In this document: positions 34,807 through 44,814 of the stretch, one piece after another
How the letters are laid out: each line of letters opens with the position of its first letter
How positions within the stretch are numbered: the first letter of the stretch is position 1
Assembly: GCA_027924585.1 (NCBI GenBank)
Contig: BSBM01000096.1
Location: 4,897,501 to 4,961,500, forward strand
DNA: 64,000 nucleotides
Direction of reading: 5' to 3'
Source: Larix kaempferi
Lineage: Eukaryota > Streptophyta > Pinopsida > Pinales > Pinaceae
The notes under the pieces: model-generated
Told to the model about the DNA's origin: nothing
Database searches by the model: none
Seen by the model: the letters and a program-made list of their open reading frames with translations, nothing else
Made by a program: the position numbers and the translations under genes

Positions 34807-36857
34807 AGGGGGTTGTTGAGGTTGGGGGGGTTGGGCAGTGCTTGGGGAGCTGCATTCCCTTGGCGATGGGCCTCGTCAACCCAAAGCTGCCGAGCTCGCT
34901 CCAAGTGTGGGCAAGCGTGTGTGTAATGTCCATAGACCCCGCAAATAGAACAAGGGTGGTTCGTTCGCAGATTGGTGTTTTTAGCCTGCTTGGGCGGGCG
35001 ATCAGGGTTCTGGTTAGCGGGGGATGCATTGTTGTTGTCGGGGGGATTAGCCTGTTGACCAGCTTGGTCTGCAGGTTGGTTGTTCCCCCGATTACGGACC
35101 TTGCCGCGGTTCTGTTGGCCCTGGTTACGTTGGTTATTCTGGTTTTGCTGCGGGTTCTGTTGGGCGTAAACTTGCCCTTGGGCAGCAGGTGGATTTTGAG
35201 GTTGCGCAGGTGCAGGAGCAGGCTGCGGAGGATGATATGCAGGTTGAGGCTGAGCAGGTGCAACAACTTGAGAGGGTTGCTGATAGGACTGCGGAGCGGG
35301 TTGTGGATGTGCCGCAGGGGCTGCCTGGGGCGGATAATAAGCGGGTGGGGCTTGTGAAGGCGCAGGAGCTGGGGCAGCCTGCTGATGGTAGTAAGGCTGA
35401 GGGGCGACTGGAGGAGCATAAGCAGGAGTCGCATACCCGAAGCACTGAGGTGGACATGAAGGTCCATGGGAATGGTGATGTTCCATGGGAGCATATGAGT
35501 TGGTTGCTCCAGACTGTGAAGTAGCCTGTGACAGGTCGGGGCCAGGGATAGGGCGTGCTATAGAAAATGGTTGGGGATGCGAAGAAACACGGCCAATGAT
35601 ACCATCTGCAGCGTGGGATGCCCCCGGCGCATCATGCTGGGAGGACTCGCCGCGAGGGGCGTCAGGTATAATGGTATAAAGGTAACCCGATTGGGCGTAA
35701 ATGAGGTCAAACTGTTGAGCCTTGAGGATGGCTTCTTCTTCAGACTGGGGTCGTTCTGAGGCCACATCCTTAGCAATAACAGGGAGAAGGGATTTAAGGA
35801 ACCAGTCTAGGAAGATACGGTCGTCAAGTTTGATCTTGCATAAGCTACGGCGTCTACGCCACTCATGGATGTGGTCCGTGATGTGGGTAGCCGTGTTTTG
35901 TCTACAAGATAGGAGGATCTCAACGCCCGCGTCATAGCGGACAGGCAACTGGAAGAACTGCAGGAAGGTCGAGGCCAGGGAAGCAAAGGTGGCATGGGTC
36001 CCATGAGGTTGCTCGATATACCACTTGGCTGCAGAGCCAGTGAAGGTGCGCTGTAAGAGACGGAGGCGAACAGAGTCATCCACTATGGAGTTAGAGGAAC
36101 ACCATAGGTGGAAAGACATGATATGGTTTTGTGGGTCCTCACCGGCCTTGCCCTCGAACTTAGGGATGTCAGAGGGTAGTTTGGTAGGCATATGAGGCCA
36201 TGTAGGGTCGTGTCGAATAGGATCGTTGGTCAATCTGGCCAGGTCAGGTAGGTTGAGGCTAGCCATGAATGGCAAACTGGAAGAAGGATGAGACGCAGCA
36301 GTGCTTTGGACCAAGTTGGGGCCAGTGCCCCCAAGTGGAGGGACAAAATTTAGGGTGGTGCCCCCAAGTGGGGGAACTGAGGTAGTGGAGGATGGTCCAG
36401 CACCACCATGTGTAGTGTGAGCCACTGATGTAGTGGGGATAGGTATTCCCGCTGTGGGCATAGGTACCGTGAGGGGAACGGTAGCTGGGTGCCCCATGGA
36501 GGGCATACCAAAAACGGGTGTAGTAACTGGTGTAGTGGTGGATGTGCCACCAACGGTCCCTATGACAAACGGAGTGGAAGTCGTGCCAGCCATGGGGCTA
36601 GTAGGGGCAGTGTAAATAGGGTTCTCAGACTCTTCGTCAGAATCAGAGGTAAAGTAAGGGGCATCACTATCTGGTGACAGAGTCCTACGTCGCTGACGAG
36701 TGGAGTCAAGTGACAAGGATCTAGATCTGTGATGAGTGGTATCAACGGACAATGATCGGAATCTATGACGGGTGGTGTCGAGAGAACCGTGCTGTGGGGG
36801 CTCGCCCCTGAGGCGCCGAGAATGTCTCGGGGACTCAATGGTGACAGATGGTGTCAA
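34770..36857 (-). CDS. E2 gag ORF
   Basis: About 695 codons. The first codon of the open stretch is TTG at 36857, with no ATG just upstream, so the true start (or an upstream intron) is unsettled. An Arg/Ser-rich N-terminus is followed by a retrotransposon capsid domain: DIPKFEGKAGEDPQNHIMSF, SAAKWYIEQ and RRSLCKIKLDDRIFLDWFLK. Then comes a long Pro/Gln/Ala-rich region and one zinc knuckle CSICGVYGHYTHAC near the C-terminus. Gag would bind element RNA and form the particle. Stop at 34770; the slippery heptamer lies just before it. Confidence 0.85.
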   Translation of the reverse strand: MTPSVTIESPRHSRRLRGEPPQHGSLDTTRHRFRSLSVDTTHHRSRSLSLDSTRQRRRTLSPDSDAPYFTSDSDEESENPIYTAPTSPMAGTTSTPFVIGTVGGTSTTTPVTTPVFGMPSMGHPATVPLTVPMPTAGIPIPTTSVAHTTHGGAGPSSTTSVPPLGGTTLNFVPPLGGTGPNLVQSTAASHPSSSLPFMASLNLPDLARLTNDPIRHDPTWPHMPTKLPSDIPKFEGKAGEDPQNHIMSFHLWCSSNSIVDDSVRLRLLQRTFTGSAAKWYIEQPHGTHATFASLASTFLQFFQLPVRYDAGVEILLSCRQNTATHITDHIHEWRRRRSLCKIKLDDRIFLDWFLKSLLPVIAKDVASERPQSEEEAILKAQQFDLIYAQSGYLYTIIPDAPRGESSQHDAPGASHAADGIIGRVSSHPQPFSIARPIPGPDLSQATSQSGATNSYAPMEHHHSHGPSCPPQCFGYATPAYAPPVAPQPYYHQQAAPAPAPSQAPPAYYPPQAAPAAHPQPAPQSYQQPSQVVAPAQPQPAYHPPQPAPAPAQPQNPPAAQGQVYAQQNPQQNQNNQRNQGQQNRGKVRNRGNNQPADQAGQQANPPDNNNASPANQNPDRPPKQAKNTNLRTNHPCSICGVYGHYTHACPHLERARQLWVDEAHRQGNAAPQALPNPPNLNNPLWCCKTHYRPKA
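34824..34830 (-). promoter_or_regulatory. candidate -1 frameshift heptamer C-CCC-CCC
   Basis: On the minus strand seven C in a row sit in the gag frame as AAC-CCC-CCC-AAC, the X-XXY-YYZ arrangement for -1 slippage. The protease ORF lies in the -1 frame and is open here. No downstream pseudoknot was worked out. A one-base change in a homopolymer is the alternative. Confidence 0.45.
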
Positions 36858-38390
36858 ATCTCTGCGGGTTGAGGTGAGTATAAAAACAACTCAAAAATCC
36901 TAATGCAACCGAGTGTGCAGGAGGAGAGCTAAAAAGCAAGGCACTCAGGCCAACAACCAACTCAAAACACCCACTGCAACAGCTGTGCTACAATAGGTGG
37001 AGTAACAACAAAGATGGTCAGAATACCAACAAGCAGCAGGTTTCCTAAAAAAGAAAAATGGTGGACTCACTAGACCAAAGGGAGGTAAAGGAGCATGCAA
37101 ACACCTAACTAAAAGTATTCTGACTCAACTAAACATATCCTCTGCAAGGTGATGAAATCCAAGTCAGACAATATGAGTAGGAAAGCCAAGTGGCTATGAT
37201 ATCCCCCTACCGGGAGGGATACCGGGTAGTCAATCCTAGAAGAATGGCAACTAAGATACCCCGTTCATGACACGTCCAGAAAGGTGAATCTGTCGTTTAG
37301 TTCGTTGACCGCAATACCCCTATACAGGGATATCCCGCGAACCGCGAAAGGTAGCCCTTCGGTTACTGAATGGAGTGCGGTATTCCACTCAGGCCTCCGG
37401 AACCAGTCTCCCGACTTCAACCCTCCTAAGGGAGAGGCCCTCTGATAAACTGGTCGTGACCGTGCCAAAAAGTACTAGGGGATTTTGGTTCCCTATTTGG
37501 ACAACAACTATGTCTCAAGTGAAATAACCAAGGGGTGTTATTGGAAGCCTATCCCCCTGATCCTACCTAACTACAATGATTCTTTTGTGTTCCCCAAGTG
37601 GGGTTAGAATGTTGGTTTAATTAGGCACTTTTTAAGGCTCACTTGATTTATGTGACAGAGTGTGTGCTCGTGAGGTGTTGAACCCAAAAATAGAAGTGCC
37701 ACAAGGGGGGCAACTTCCAATCTATCAATAATACTGAAATTGAAAGTTTAACTTGCAAAATTTTCTGATTTAAAAATACTGAAATTTGTAAAATGAAATC
37801 TGTAAAAGGAACAGAACTTATGTTGCAGAAAGGCTGTAAGGTAGTGAGGCTGCAGGTGGAACAGAGGGCTGTTCAGATGCAGAAAATATTGCAGCAAAAG
37901 GGGCTGGGCTCAAAAAAGGAAAAGAGCAGAAATCAGACCGCGGGTCTGTGGCAAATCAGAACAGGCCGACCGCGGGTTTGAGGGAAACAGCGACGGTCAG
38001 GTCGCGGCTATCGGGCCAATAGAGGCAGTCGGGACGCAGGAAATAGGGAAAAAGACGCAGTCGGGTCGCGGCAGAAGGGCTAACAGGCGCAGTCGGGATG
38101 CACGAAAGAGGCAGAAAGCCGCAGTCGCGACGCGGGAAAAAGGCCGACAGGCGCAGTCAGATCGCGGCAAACAGGCTGATTAGCCACGGTCGGATCGCAG
38201 GTAACAGACTTAAATCCGCCGGCAGGGTGTCGGAAGCAGTCTGAGAGCCGCGGTCGGATCGCAGGTAAAGGCCTGAAAGGCGCGGTCGGGACGCGACTGC
38301 AGAGGGAAAAAACGCGGTATGCGACGGCCGACAGGGACAGCCGAAAGGGAAAAAATTTAAAAAATGGAAACCAGAAATTCGAAATCGAGG
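36858..38390 (-). other. E2 5' leader
   Basis: 1.5 kb between primer site and gag, with no domain. It includes a GC-rich repeated part (37925-38340, see separate entry). Packaging and dimerisation signals would be expected here but cannot be named from sequence. Confidence 0.6.
37925..38340. repeat. GC-rich degenerate repeat in the E2 leader
   Basis: About ten copies of a motif near GCGGTCGGGTCGCGG or GCAGTCGGGACGCGG at spacings of about 35-50 bp, joined by A-rich links. It is far more GC- and CpG-rich than the rest of the window. The motif has partial inverted symmetry, so RNA stem-loops are likely. Confidence 0.75.
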
Positions 38391-38400
38391 GGAGTCGCCA
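38391..38400 (-). other. E2 primer binding site (tRNA-Arg type)
   Basis: Minus strand reads TGGCGACTCC four bases after the 5' LTR. These ten bases match the complement of the 3' end of plant tRNA-Arg(ACG). The next bases (CCTCGATTTCGAA) match poorly. A tRNA-Arg primer is reported for Ogre-type elements. Confidence 0.65.
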
Positions 38401-38404
38401 AAAC

Positions 38405-39129
38405 TGTAGCTAGGGTTTTACCCCTAGCTTGTGCCAATGAGCACCTACTAAGGAGAATGGACTCCTTAGTAGCAGTTCAGTATATTAAACTAATTAAGCT
38501 AAAACAGAAAATTAAATTAATTCTAAAACAAGCATGAAACATAAACATCAAATTTAAAGAATGACTTTTTGTATTGATGTTACCTTCAATGTAAAGGTTT
38601 GATGAAGCCCTTTGTAGTGTCCAAGAGGATGCTCCAAGCTTCAATATGCTCCTTCTCCTTCTCCAATGGTAGTGATGGGCCAAAGGTGGCTCTCAAGGTG
38701 AAAATAGTTCAATGGTGAACTAGGGTTTCGAGAGAGATTTTGGCAGAGTAAGGGTGCTTGTGATTGTGGATATGGAATAAGGGATCTCCATCACCTATTT
38801 ATAGTTTTTTGGTGGTGGAGTGCTGACCCATGGTTTTAGGAAACACATGGTTTTGGGCAGCTGTATAGGATTTTTTCCTCATTTTCCTCATTATTTTATA
38901 TTTTTTATTCCCTTTTTAGGGGATTTTTGCTATTTTTGGAGGAAAAGGGGGTTTTTTAGCCTTTTTTAGGCTATTTTGAGGGTTTTTTGGCCTTTTGGAG
39001 GCATTTTAGGCCTTTTGGAGGCTTTTTAATGAGATTTTTTGGGATTTTAAGGGAAATATGGTAGGAAAATGGACAAATGAGCCATATAATGTGGTAGATG
39101 AGGTAGTGAACACTTTTTGGGTGTTAACA
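38405..39129 (-). repeat. E2 5' LTR (right copy)
   Basis: 725 bp, promoter copy for minus-strand transcription; TATA box at 38796-38803. It begins on the minus strand with TGTTAACACCC directly inside the GTTGC target duplication. Confidence 0.93.
38796..38803 (-). promoter_or_regulatory. TATA box of the E2 5' LTR
   Basis: Minus-strand CTATAAATAGG, a strong plant TATA context, about 330 bp into the LTR. Identical in the left LTR. Confidence 0.65.
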
Positions 39130-39134
39130 GTTGC

Positions 39135-40171
39135 TATAGATTTTCATTACATCATGAAGACTTAAACTTCATAAATTTTCTTTTTAGAATAAATTCATTA
39201 TTATAAATGGAAAACATCTTTCCACGTTATCATATTCTTTCATTATTCTAACTACCAAAGCACATTCTTAAATAAACAAATTATAACAATAGTTTACTTT
39301 TCTTAAATAAACCAATCCATGGTTTTTGGAAACCATACAACCAATTCATGGTTTTCCTTTGGTTAGCTAAATCGTCTCTTTAAACTACAAATAACAAACC
39401 AATTCAAAATAATCATGGTATTTATAAATAAAATCATGGTATTTGTAAACCATGCAACTAATTCAAGCCATGATTTACATTTGAACATTTATTCCTCGTT
39501 ATCTTTCACAAATTTTTCACCATAACTCAGGGTTTCATGCACAAATTGCCACATGATTGGTCAATTCAACCAAAGGGATACATTGTCAGTACAGGTTGTA
39601 AAGCAAAGCTTTCTTCCACTTCTGTGAATTCAAATACACACAGTGATACTCTTCACTGCAAATGTATGAATTTCACTAAAGGATTTCCCATGCAACTGTA
39701 TCAACAAGAGAATTCAGAATCCATTCATTTTCCTCCTATTGTTTGAATAATTCCCCTTCCTTTCTCAGCGCTCTTTCCCTTTCCCTAGCACTCTCCTTTT
39801 TGGGTTCCCATGTGGTTGTCCCAAAGGAACCATGTTACCCTCTCTCATAATTTCAATTAACAACTTAATCAAAATTAATTAAGTTCTCCCAAAGTTTTAA
39901 TTAATAATATTTAATTATTAAACACACCCCACTATCATAAGTATACTAAAAAAAATCGAATTCTCAACATCTGGAGTGAATATGGTCTTCAACAATCATT
40001 AAAACACCCACCAACATATAAATATGATCTCAAAGAGACATTCCTCAATAGAATGGAGTGTAGGGTCTCATTAGTAAGGATAATAGATGTATGAAAGGTA
40101 AATAGATTATCTAGAGAGGGAAAAATTGAGAGGGAAGGTGCATATATCCCTTAACAAGATAATAACATGCC
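39135..40171. other. host sequence between E2 and E3
   Basis: AT-rich with repeated 'ccatggttt'-like words at 39300-39480 but no gene. E3 starts at 40177 after CAACT. Confidence 0.5.
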
Positions 40172-40176
40172 CAACT

Positions 40177-41732
40177 TGTTGGAGAGAACTTCCGCAGCAT
40201 TTAGGAAGCTGCTAATTTTGAGAAGCTGCTAATTTTTGGAGAGAAAAGTACCAATTTTGGCGGTAAGACAAAGATATCGCCGTAGCGCTAATTTCGGCGA
40301 GAATCACGGCGATAGGTACAGAAAAGTCAAGCATGTGGTACAAAGAAGAGGCCGAAGGGAGAGCTCAACCACCGTAATAAAGGCGCCGAAGATGAAGAGA
40401 GGGTTCAGCTACCCTCATTAAAGAAGAAGGACTACAGTCAGCGTTGCTTGAACCAAGAAGAAGCGACGGGCCGATGCATTAAAGACTAAGGACTGCAGGA
40501 AGCGGCGACGAGACAGAAGGCGGCCATGGAAGTACAGCCGGTTGACTGTAAGTGGTTGGGGTTGAGTCACTGTTGGGATAAGGCCCACAGTTTTGTAACT
40601 GCGATGAGACCTTCGGGCCATCTATATATAGGAGTCTTTGTATATGATAAGAGGTTGGCCACATAGTGATAGAGACATCAGATAGAGGCTAGTCAAGTCT
40701 TTTGTTGTTGCAGAGTCTGGACGTCCCTGAGAGAACATAGGGCCAACCTGTTGAAGAGATAGTGCAATCCGCAGGGATTGCGAGAAAAAGAGAGTGCATT
40801 GTAAAAGGCAGAAAGAGAAAAGAGGTCTATAGAGAAGGGCTCCCACTGAGGTGGAGTTTCCCAGAAGACCCTTGTTGTAAAGAGTGGGAAGGAACTGTGT
40901 TTATTCTTCGGAGTTGTAAACAAGAACCGCAGTTCCCCTGGCGTAGTTCTCGCCCTGGGGGTAACAACGTGCTTATCTAAGTAGCACTATTGTAGTTGTG
41001 TAGCTACTGCTCTCATTCACTTGTTTGTGTTATATATGAATGCTTCATTCTGTTATAAGTAATGTACTTGGTCGTCAGTTTAACTTCTGAGTGATGTATA
41101 ACAATTGCGATAATCATAGCTAACCTCATAGCGAACTAGATAATTGTTAAACAGAGGATAATGTGCGAGTGTGAACTGAATATAAGGCATGAATGGTCTA
41201 CTTAGACATTGCTCAAAGTAATATTCTACTTAGTTACGTTGTAGCGAGATATCAAGGGTCAAGTTCATTAGCCAGGGTTACGATTGGAGATTAAGTGTTG
41301 TGGCTGACTGCAGTGCTAGGATAAGAATAGCCGAGACCCCATATTGAGCCAGGAAGCGGTCAAGATTCACTTACCGCAGGAACTAGAAGGGGAAGATATC
41401 GCACCTACGATATCTTAGGTATCGCTAGACGGCTTCACATAAGGGGAAGACTTATCGCATTCCCTGTGTAATGCGATAAGACAGAGGCGTAGCTGGAGTA
41501 ATAGGATGAGATAGTCAGCTCCTGAGGAAGGGGTTAAGGAGGGGTTAAGCACCCTGGATGCCTCGGAACTTGGCTGAGGACACTTGAGTCTTCTGCCTCC
41601 CATTAGAATCACTTCGGGTGAGACTTCAGGTTGCTTCTGCGACCTGTTGCCGAAAGGGCCAGTGAGCTAAGGGTTCTGTTGGTCTAAAAGTTACCGCCAA
41701 CCCGGGTCTACCCAGAGAGAGGAAGATCAACA
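40177..41732 (+). repeat. E3 5' LTR
   Basis: 1556 bp, from TGTTGGAGAG to GATCAACA. It contains a TATA box near 40622-40630 and, about 60 bp downstream of that, the 5' untranslated sequence. Differences from the 3' copy include T/C at about 40298, C/T at about 40390 and A/G near 40651. Confidence 0.95.
40622..40630 (+). promoter_or_regulatory. TATA box of the E3 5' LTR
   Basis: CTATATATAGG about 445 bp into the LTR, unchanged in the 3' LTR (near 52330). Confidence 0.6.
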
Positions 41733-41734
41733 AA

Positions 41735-41749
41735 TGGTTCCGTTGCCGG
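41735..41749 (+). other. E3 primer binding site, tRNA-Asp-like core
   Basis: TGGTTCCGTTGCCGG begins two bases after the LTR. It shares TGG and the ten bases CCGTTGCCGG with the tRNA-Asp complement but has TT for CG at positions 4-5 and diverges after base 15. A primer tRNA I do not recognise is possible. Confidence 0.5.
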
Positions 41750-41767
41750 TTTGAACACATTGAGCTG

Positions 41768-42250
41768 ATGTTCTGTTGGCATCCTACCAAGCAAGAACTT
41801 AAACAGTGGGTTGAGTTAAAAGAAAGAGAGTTTGCTGCAAAAGAAAACAAGAATCCTAGACTGAGCACTGAGGCTTGGCTACAGAAGCACATTTTTACAG
41901 ATCTCCATGAGATATTCTTCGTAACTTATGCTATTGAGTTATATGGTTGGTTATCAAAGCTTGCTGACAACAGCGGTGTCAAGAAGAGTCGAGAAGTTGT
42001 CTGGACAGCAGAGCTGAGTCAGACCTTGAAAGGTGTCGATAACCCCATCTCACACGCAGTAGACTTCTGGCTTGCGAGTCTGCTGGAAGGATTCATCACA
42101 GAGTTCGCGGTTGATCAGAGAAAGAGTTTCAGCGCAGCAGAACGGTACTTCTTCAAGGGTTATCGCGGTAAGTACCTAAATTCTCTAAATCTGTCCATTA
42201 AGCAATTACTATATGAAAAAGGAGTACTGGATATACTTTCAGATGAATAG
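41768..42250 (+). CDS. E3 leader ORF of unknown function
   Basis: 160 codons from the first ATG after the primer site, ending DILSDE then two stops in a row (TAGTAG, 42248-42253). It is in the same frame as gag, whose ATG lies 12 bases after the second stop. The protein is mixed alpha-helical in look, Trp- and Leu-rich (ELKQWVELKEREFAAKE, FWLASLLEGFITEFAV), with no motif I recognise and no signal peptide. By place it could be a matrix-like N-terminal part of Gag now cut off by CAGCAG to TAGTAG, or a separate short ORF. Confidence 0.6.
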   Translation: MFCWHPTKQELKQWVELKEREFAAKENKNPRLSTEAWLQKHIFTDLHEIFFVTYAIELYGWLSKLADNSGVKKSREVVWTAELSQTLKGVDNPISHAVDFWLASLLEGFITEFAVDQRKSFSAAERYFFKGYRGKYLNSLNLSIKQLLYEKGVLDILSDE

Positions 42251-42265
42251 TAGCATGATATTGTA

Positions 42266-43204
42266 ATGTCAGTAGACTCTGAAAGTGATTACGAGTATCT
42301 TGGACATACACGTAGTGGTAAAAGATATAGAGTCAACGATTCATATTCTTCTGAAGAAGACAGCTCAGATCACCCGATACAGCAGATTCCGAACCCTAGG
42401 ACTCCCCAAAAGCCAGTCGGAACTCAGCATAATCCCGCAGGAACCCCGTCCAGTAGCTCTTACACAGCGAATACTACCGCTACACCCGCCACATCTACAC
42501 AGCCGAGTGGTAGTCATACAGCAAACCAGAACCCACCATCTAGAAACAGAATGGGAGATGATATGAAGCTACCAACATTCAAAGGTACAGGGTCGGAGGA
42601 CCCTGAGCAGCACTGGTTCTTATGCGAAGCCATATGGACCATTAAGCAAATACAAGACGATAATGTCAAGCTTGTCCAGCTGGCCACCACATTTAGAGAA
42701 AGAGCATTAACTTGGTATATGAAGTATACCACTGGCCATAACAGAACGCTTGCACAGGTTAGAACTGCTATGATTAAAGAGTTTAAAAAACCTAAGTCCG
42801 AGTCACAGTGCATAGCAGAACTTAAAGATATTAAACAATTACCTACGGAGACGGTTTGGGATTTTGACCAGAGATTCAAGACCCTCATTGATCAGGTAAG
42901 CTTTGAGCTTGCGCCTCAACAGCATAAAGAATGGTTTATCGCAGCAATATTACCACACATCAGACTTCCGCTAATGCAACAGAAATTAAATACACAAGAT
43001 GAAGCATTAGAAATGGCAATGAAACTAGAGGCTTCACCTCTAGCAGAAACTAGCACAGGTATCACTAATTTGCAGAATCAGCTAGCTAACCTCACCTTAC
43101 AGCTGCATGAAATTAAGAAAGGGAAGGAGGTTGCGCATGAAATTTGGTGTACTAAGTGTAAAGCGCAGGGACACAGTAAGGATAACTGCCCTGTCTTTTT
43201 CTGA
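42266..43204 (+). CDS. E3 gag
   Basis: 312 codons from ATG 42266. The N-terminus is Ser/Asp/Thr-rich (ESDYEYLGHTRSGKRYRV). The capsid domain runs from about residue 95: MKLPTFKGTGSEDPEQHW, RERALTWYMKYTTG, WDFDQRFKTLIDQ. The C-terminus holds one canonical zinc knuckle CTKCKAQGHSKDNC, followed after a few residues by TGA at 43202. Four more knuckles lie in the next frame (pol), which suggests the nucleocapsid is completed by a +1 frame change. Gag packages element RNA. Confidence 0.85.
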   Translation: MSVDSESDYEYLGHTRSGKRYRVNDSYSSEEDSSDHPIQQIPNPRTPQKPVGTQHNPAGTPSSSSYTANTTATPATSTQPSGSHTANQNPPSRNRMGDDMKLPTFKGTGSEDPEQHWFLCEAIWTIKQIQDDNVKLVQLATTFRERALTWYMKYTTGHNRTLAQVRTAMIKEFKKPKSESQCIAELKDIKQLPTETVWDFDQRFKTLIDQVSFELAPQQHKEWFIAAILPHIRLPLMQQKLNTQDEALEMAMKLEASPLAETSTGITNLQNQLANLTLQLHEIKKGKEVAHEIWCTKCKAQGHSKDNCPVFF

Positions 43205-43205
43205 C
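43196..43205 (+). promoter_or_regulatory. candidate +1 recoding site UUU-UUC-UGA-C
   Basis: The gag frame reads TTT-TTC-TGA-C at its end; moving on by one base gives TCT-GAC in the pol frame. A slippery Phe codon before a UGA-C stop is the pattern of known +1 sites such as antizyme and RF2. A base gained in the five-T run is the alternative. Confidence 0.4.
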
Positions 43206-44814
43206 TATATCGCCAGTGGAGCTCCTAACCCGTTGATGCAGAACCAGGGGCCATGGTGCGAGATTTGTAGAACCAGAGGACACAGTCCTCAGGAATGCCC
43301 TCTCCTTCAGAAATATGTGCAGACACCAAAGAACCTATATTGCAACTTCTGTAAATCTGTGGGACATGACGAAAACAACTGTAGAGCTTATGAGTTAATG
43401 ATAGAAAGGAAGCATGACCTTTACAGAGTTCAGTCAGAAGCATTCGGACCAGCAGTACGTGCACAAACTGATCCGAATCAGGGAGGCCGTGGAGGAAATT
43501 TCAGAGGCCGAGGACGCGGAGGAGGCTATGAATCTGGCCGTGGCCGTGGAACTATCACCTGTTATAACTGTGGAGGCACAGGACATTACGCTAGAGACTG
43601 TCAAAACCCTACTACAACGTGCAAGTATTGTAAATCTTATGACCACACAATAGAGGAATGTCCCATACTGATAGCTAAGATCAAGGACGCCAAGCCAGCA
43701 ACCAATCAGACTATCCAGTTTATCGCTGCTGAGCAGAACGAAACCGAACCACGGGTCAATATTGTAACTCGCAGTGGTCTCTCCACAAGCAACATATCGC
43801 AGGATGTGGAGAAAACGACAGGAACGCAGTGGGTGCGCAAAGCTCCAGGAAAACCTATCCCACTCGATCTACAGAGGAATAAGGAGGCATTTCAGCAAAC
43901 TAAGACTTCCTTTGCTGAACAGACACCGTCCAGATCACTATTATTACCATCTCAGGGTATACCACGGAAACCACCGCAGGATGTTAGTACTGCGCAGATA
44001 CCACAGGCTAGCACATCTGGAAGATGCGACGAAGAGGAATTGACCGGGAGTGTACAATCTTTCTTGCAAAGTTGTTTGAAACTTCTAAGAAATGGGAAAG
44101 CTGTAGAGGAACTTCAGAAAGTTATTGACCAATGTCAACAGAGCCCTTCTGTGAGCAATACACAGCGCACCATTCACCATATAATGGGCCATACAAGGAC
44201 AGGAAGAGAGATGAGGCTCACAGCGCAGATCGGACTATTTGAAATGGATGAGGTTATCCTAGACTTAGGATCAGAAGTAAATGTCTTGACTAAGCAGACA
44301 TGGGAACAGATGGGAAGTCCAAAACTAAGCAGATCCCCTATCCATCTTAGACTAGCTAATCAGCAGAGAATATCACCGATGGGTCGCCTATCGCATGTCC
44401 CAGTGGACATCGACGGAGTTCACACATATGCCGATTTTGAGATCATAGAAATTATTGGTGACACCAAACCCTATCCAGCTCTATTAGGTATTGATTGGGC
44501 TTTTGATAACAAGGCTGTTATCAACTTAAAGAAAAGGCAGATGACATTCGAAGATGCTCAAGTCCGGGTTATCGCACCACTAGACCCTTTACAGGGTCCT
44601 CGCTACATTGAGCAAATCAAAGCAGAAGAGGAGGTGCATAACATGGAAAATTTGTACCAAATGACTTCTAATCAGACAGATTACATTGACCCTACAGCTG
44701 ATGGACATATTAGCTGGAGATGTGATAGCTCCTGCACATCAGATTCAGATGTTGGCTTAGAGAATTGGCAAAATAGACTCCACAAAGTCTCTATTCGCAG
44801 ATGCGCATTCATGA

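Larger units (their letters stand above)
28988..39129 (-). mobile_element. E2: young non-autonomous Tat-like Ty3 element
   Basis: 10.14 kb on the minus strand, flanked by GTTGC at 28983-28987 and 39130-39134. The two LTRs (723 and 725 bp) differ by one substitution and two one-base length changes by eye, so insertion was recent. Order on the minus strand: 5' LTR (right end), tRNA-Arg-type primer site, GC-rich leader, gag, protease ORF, a pol remnant with RT palm, RNase H and integrase missing, a repeat-rich 3' region, purine tract, 3' LTR. The primer type, long gag, and repeat-rich 3' region fit the Tat/Ogre/Retand group. It must have been copied by enzymes of a related full element. Confidence 0.9.

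Noticed and set aside
34697-35494. 265-codon minus-strand frame and several plus-strand frames over E2 gag
   Set aside because: They are alternative frames of the Pro/Gln-rich gag region and have no independent motif.
28988-39129. E2 as two solo LTRs flanking unrelated DNA
   Set aside because: A single GTTGC duplication lies outside both LTRs, and primer site, gag, protease and purine tract are in correct order inside.
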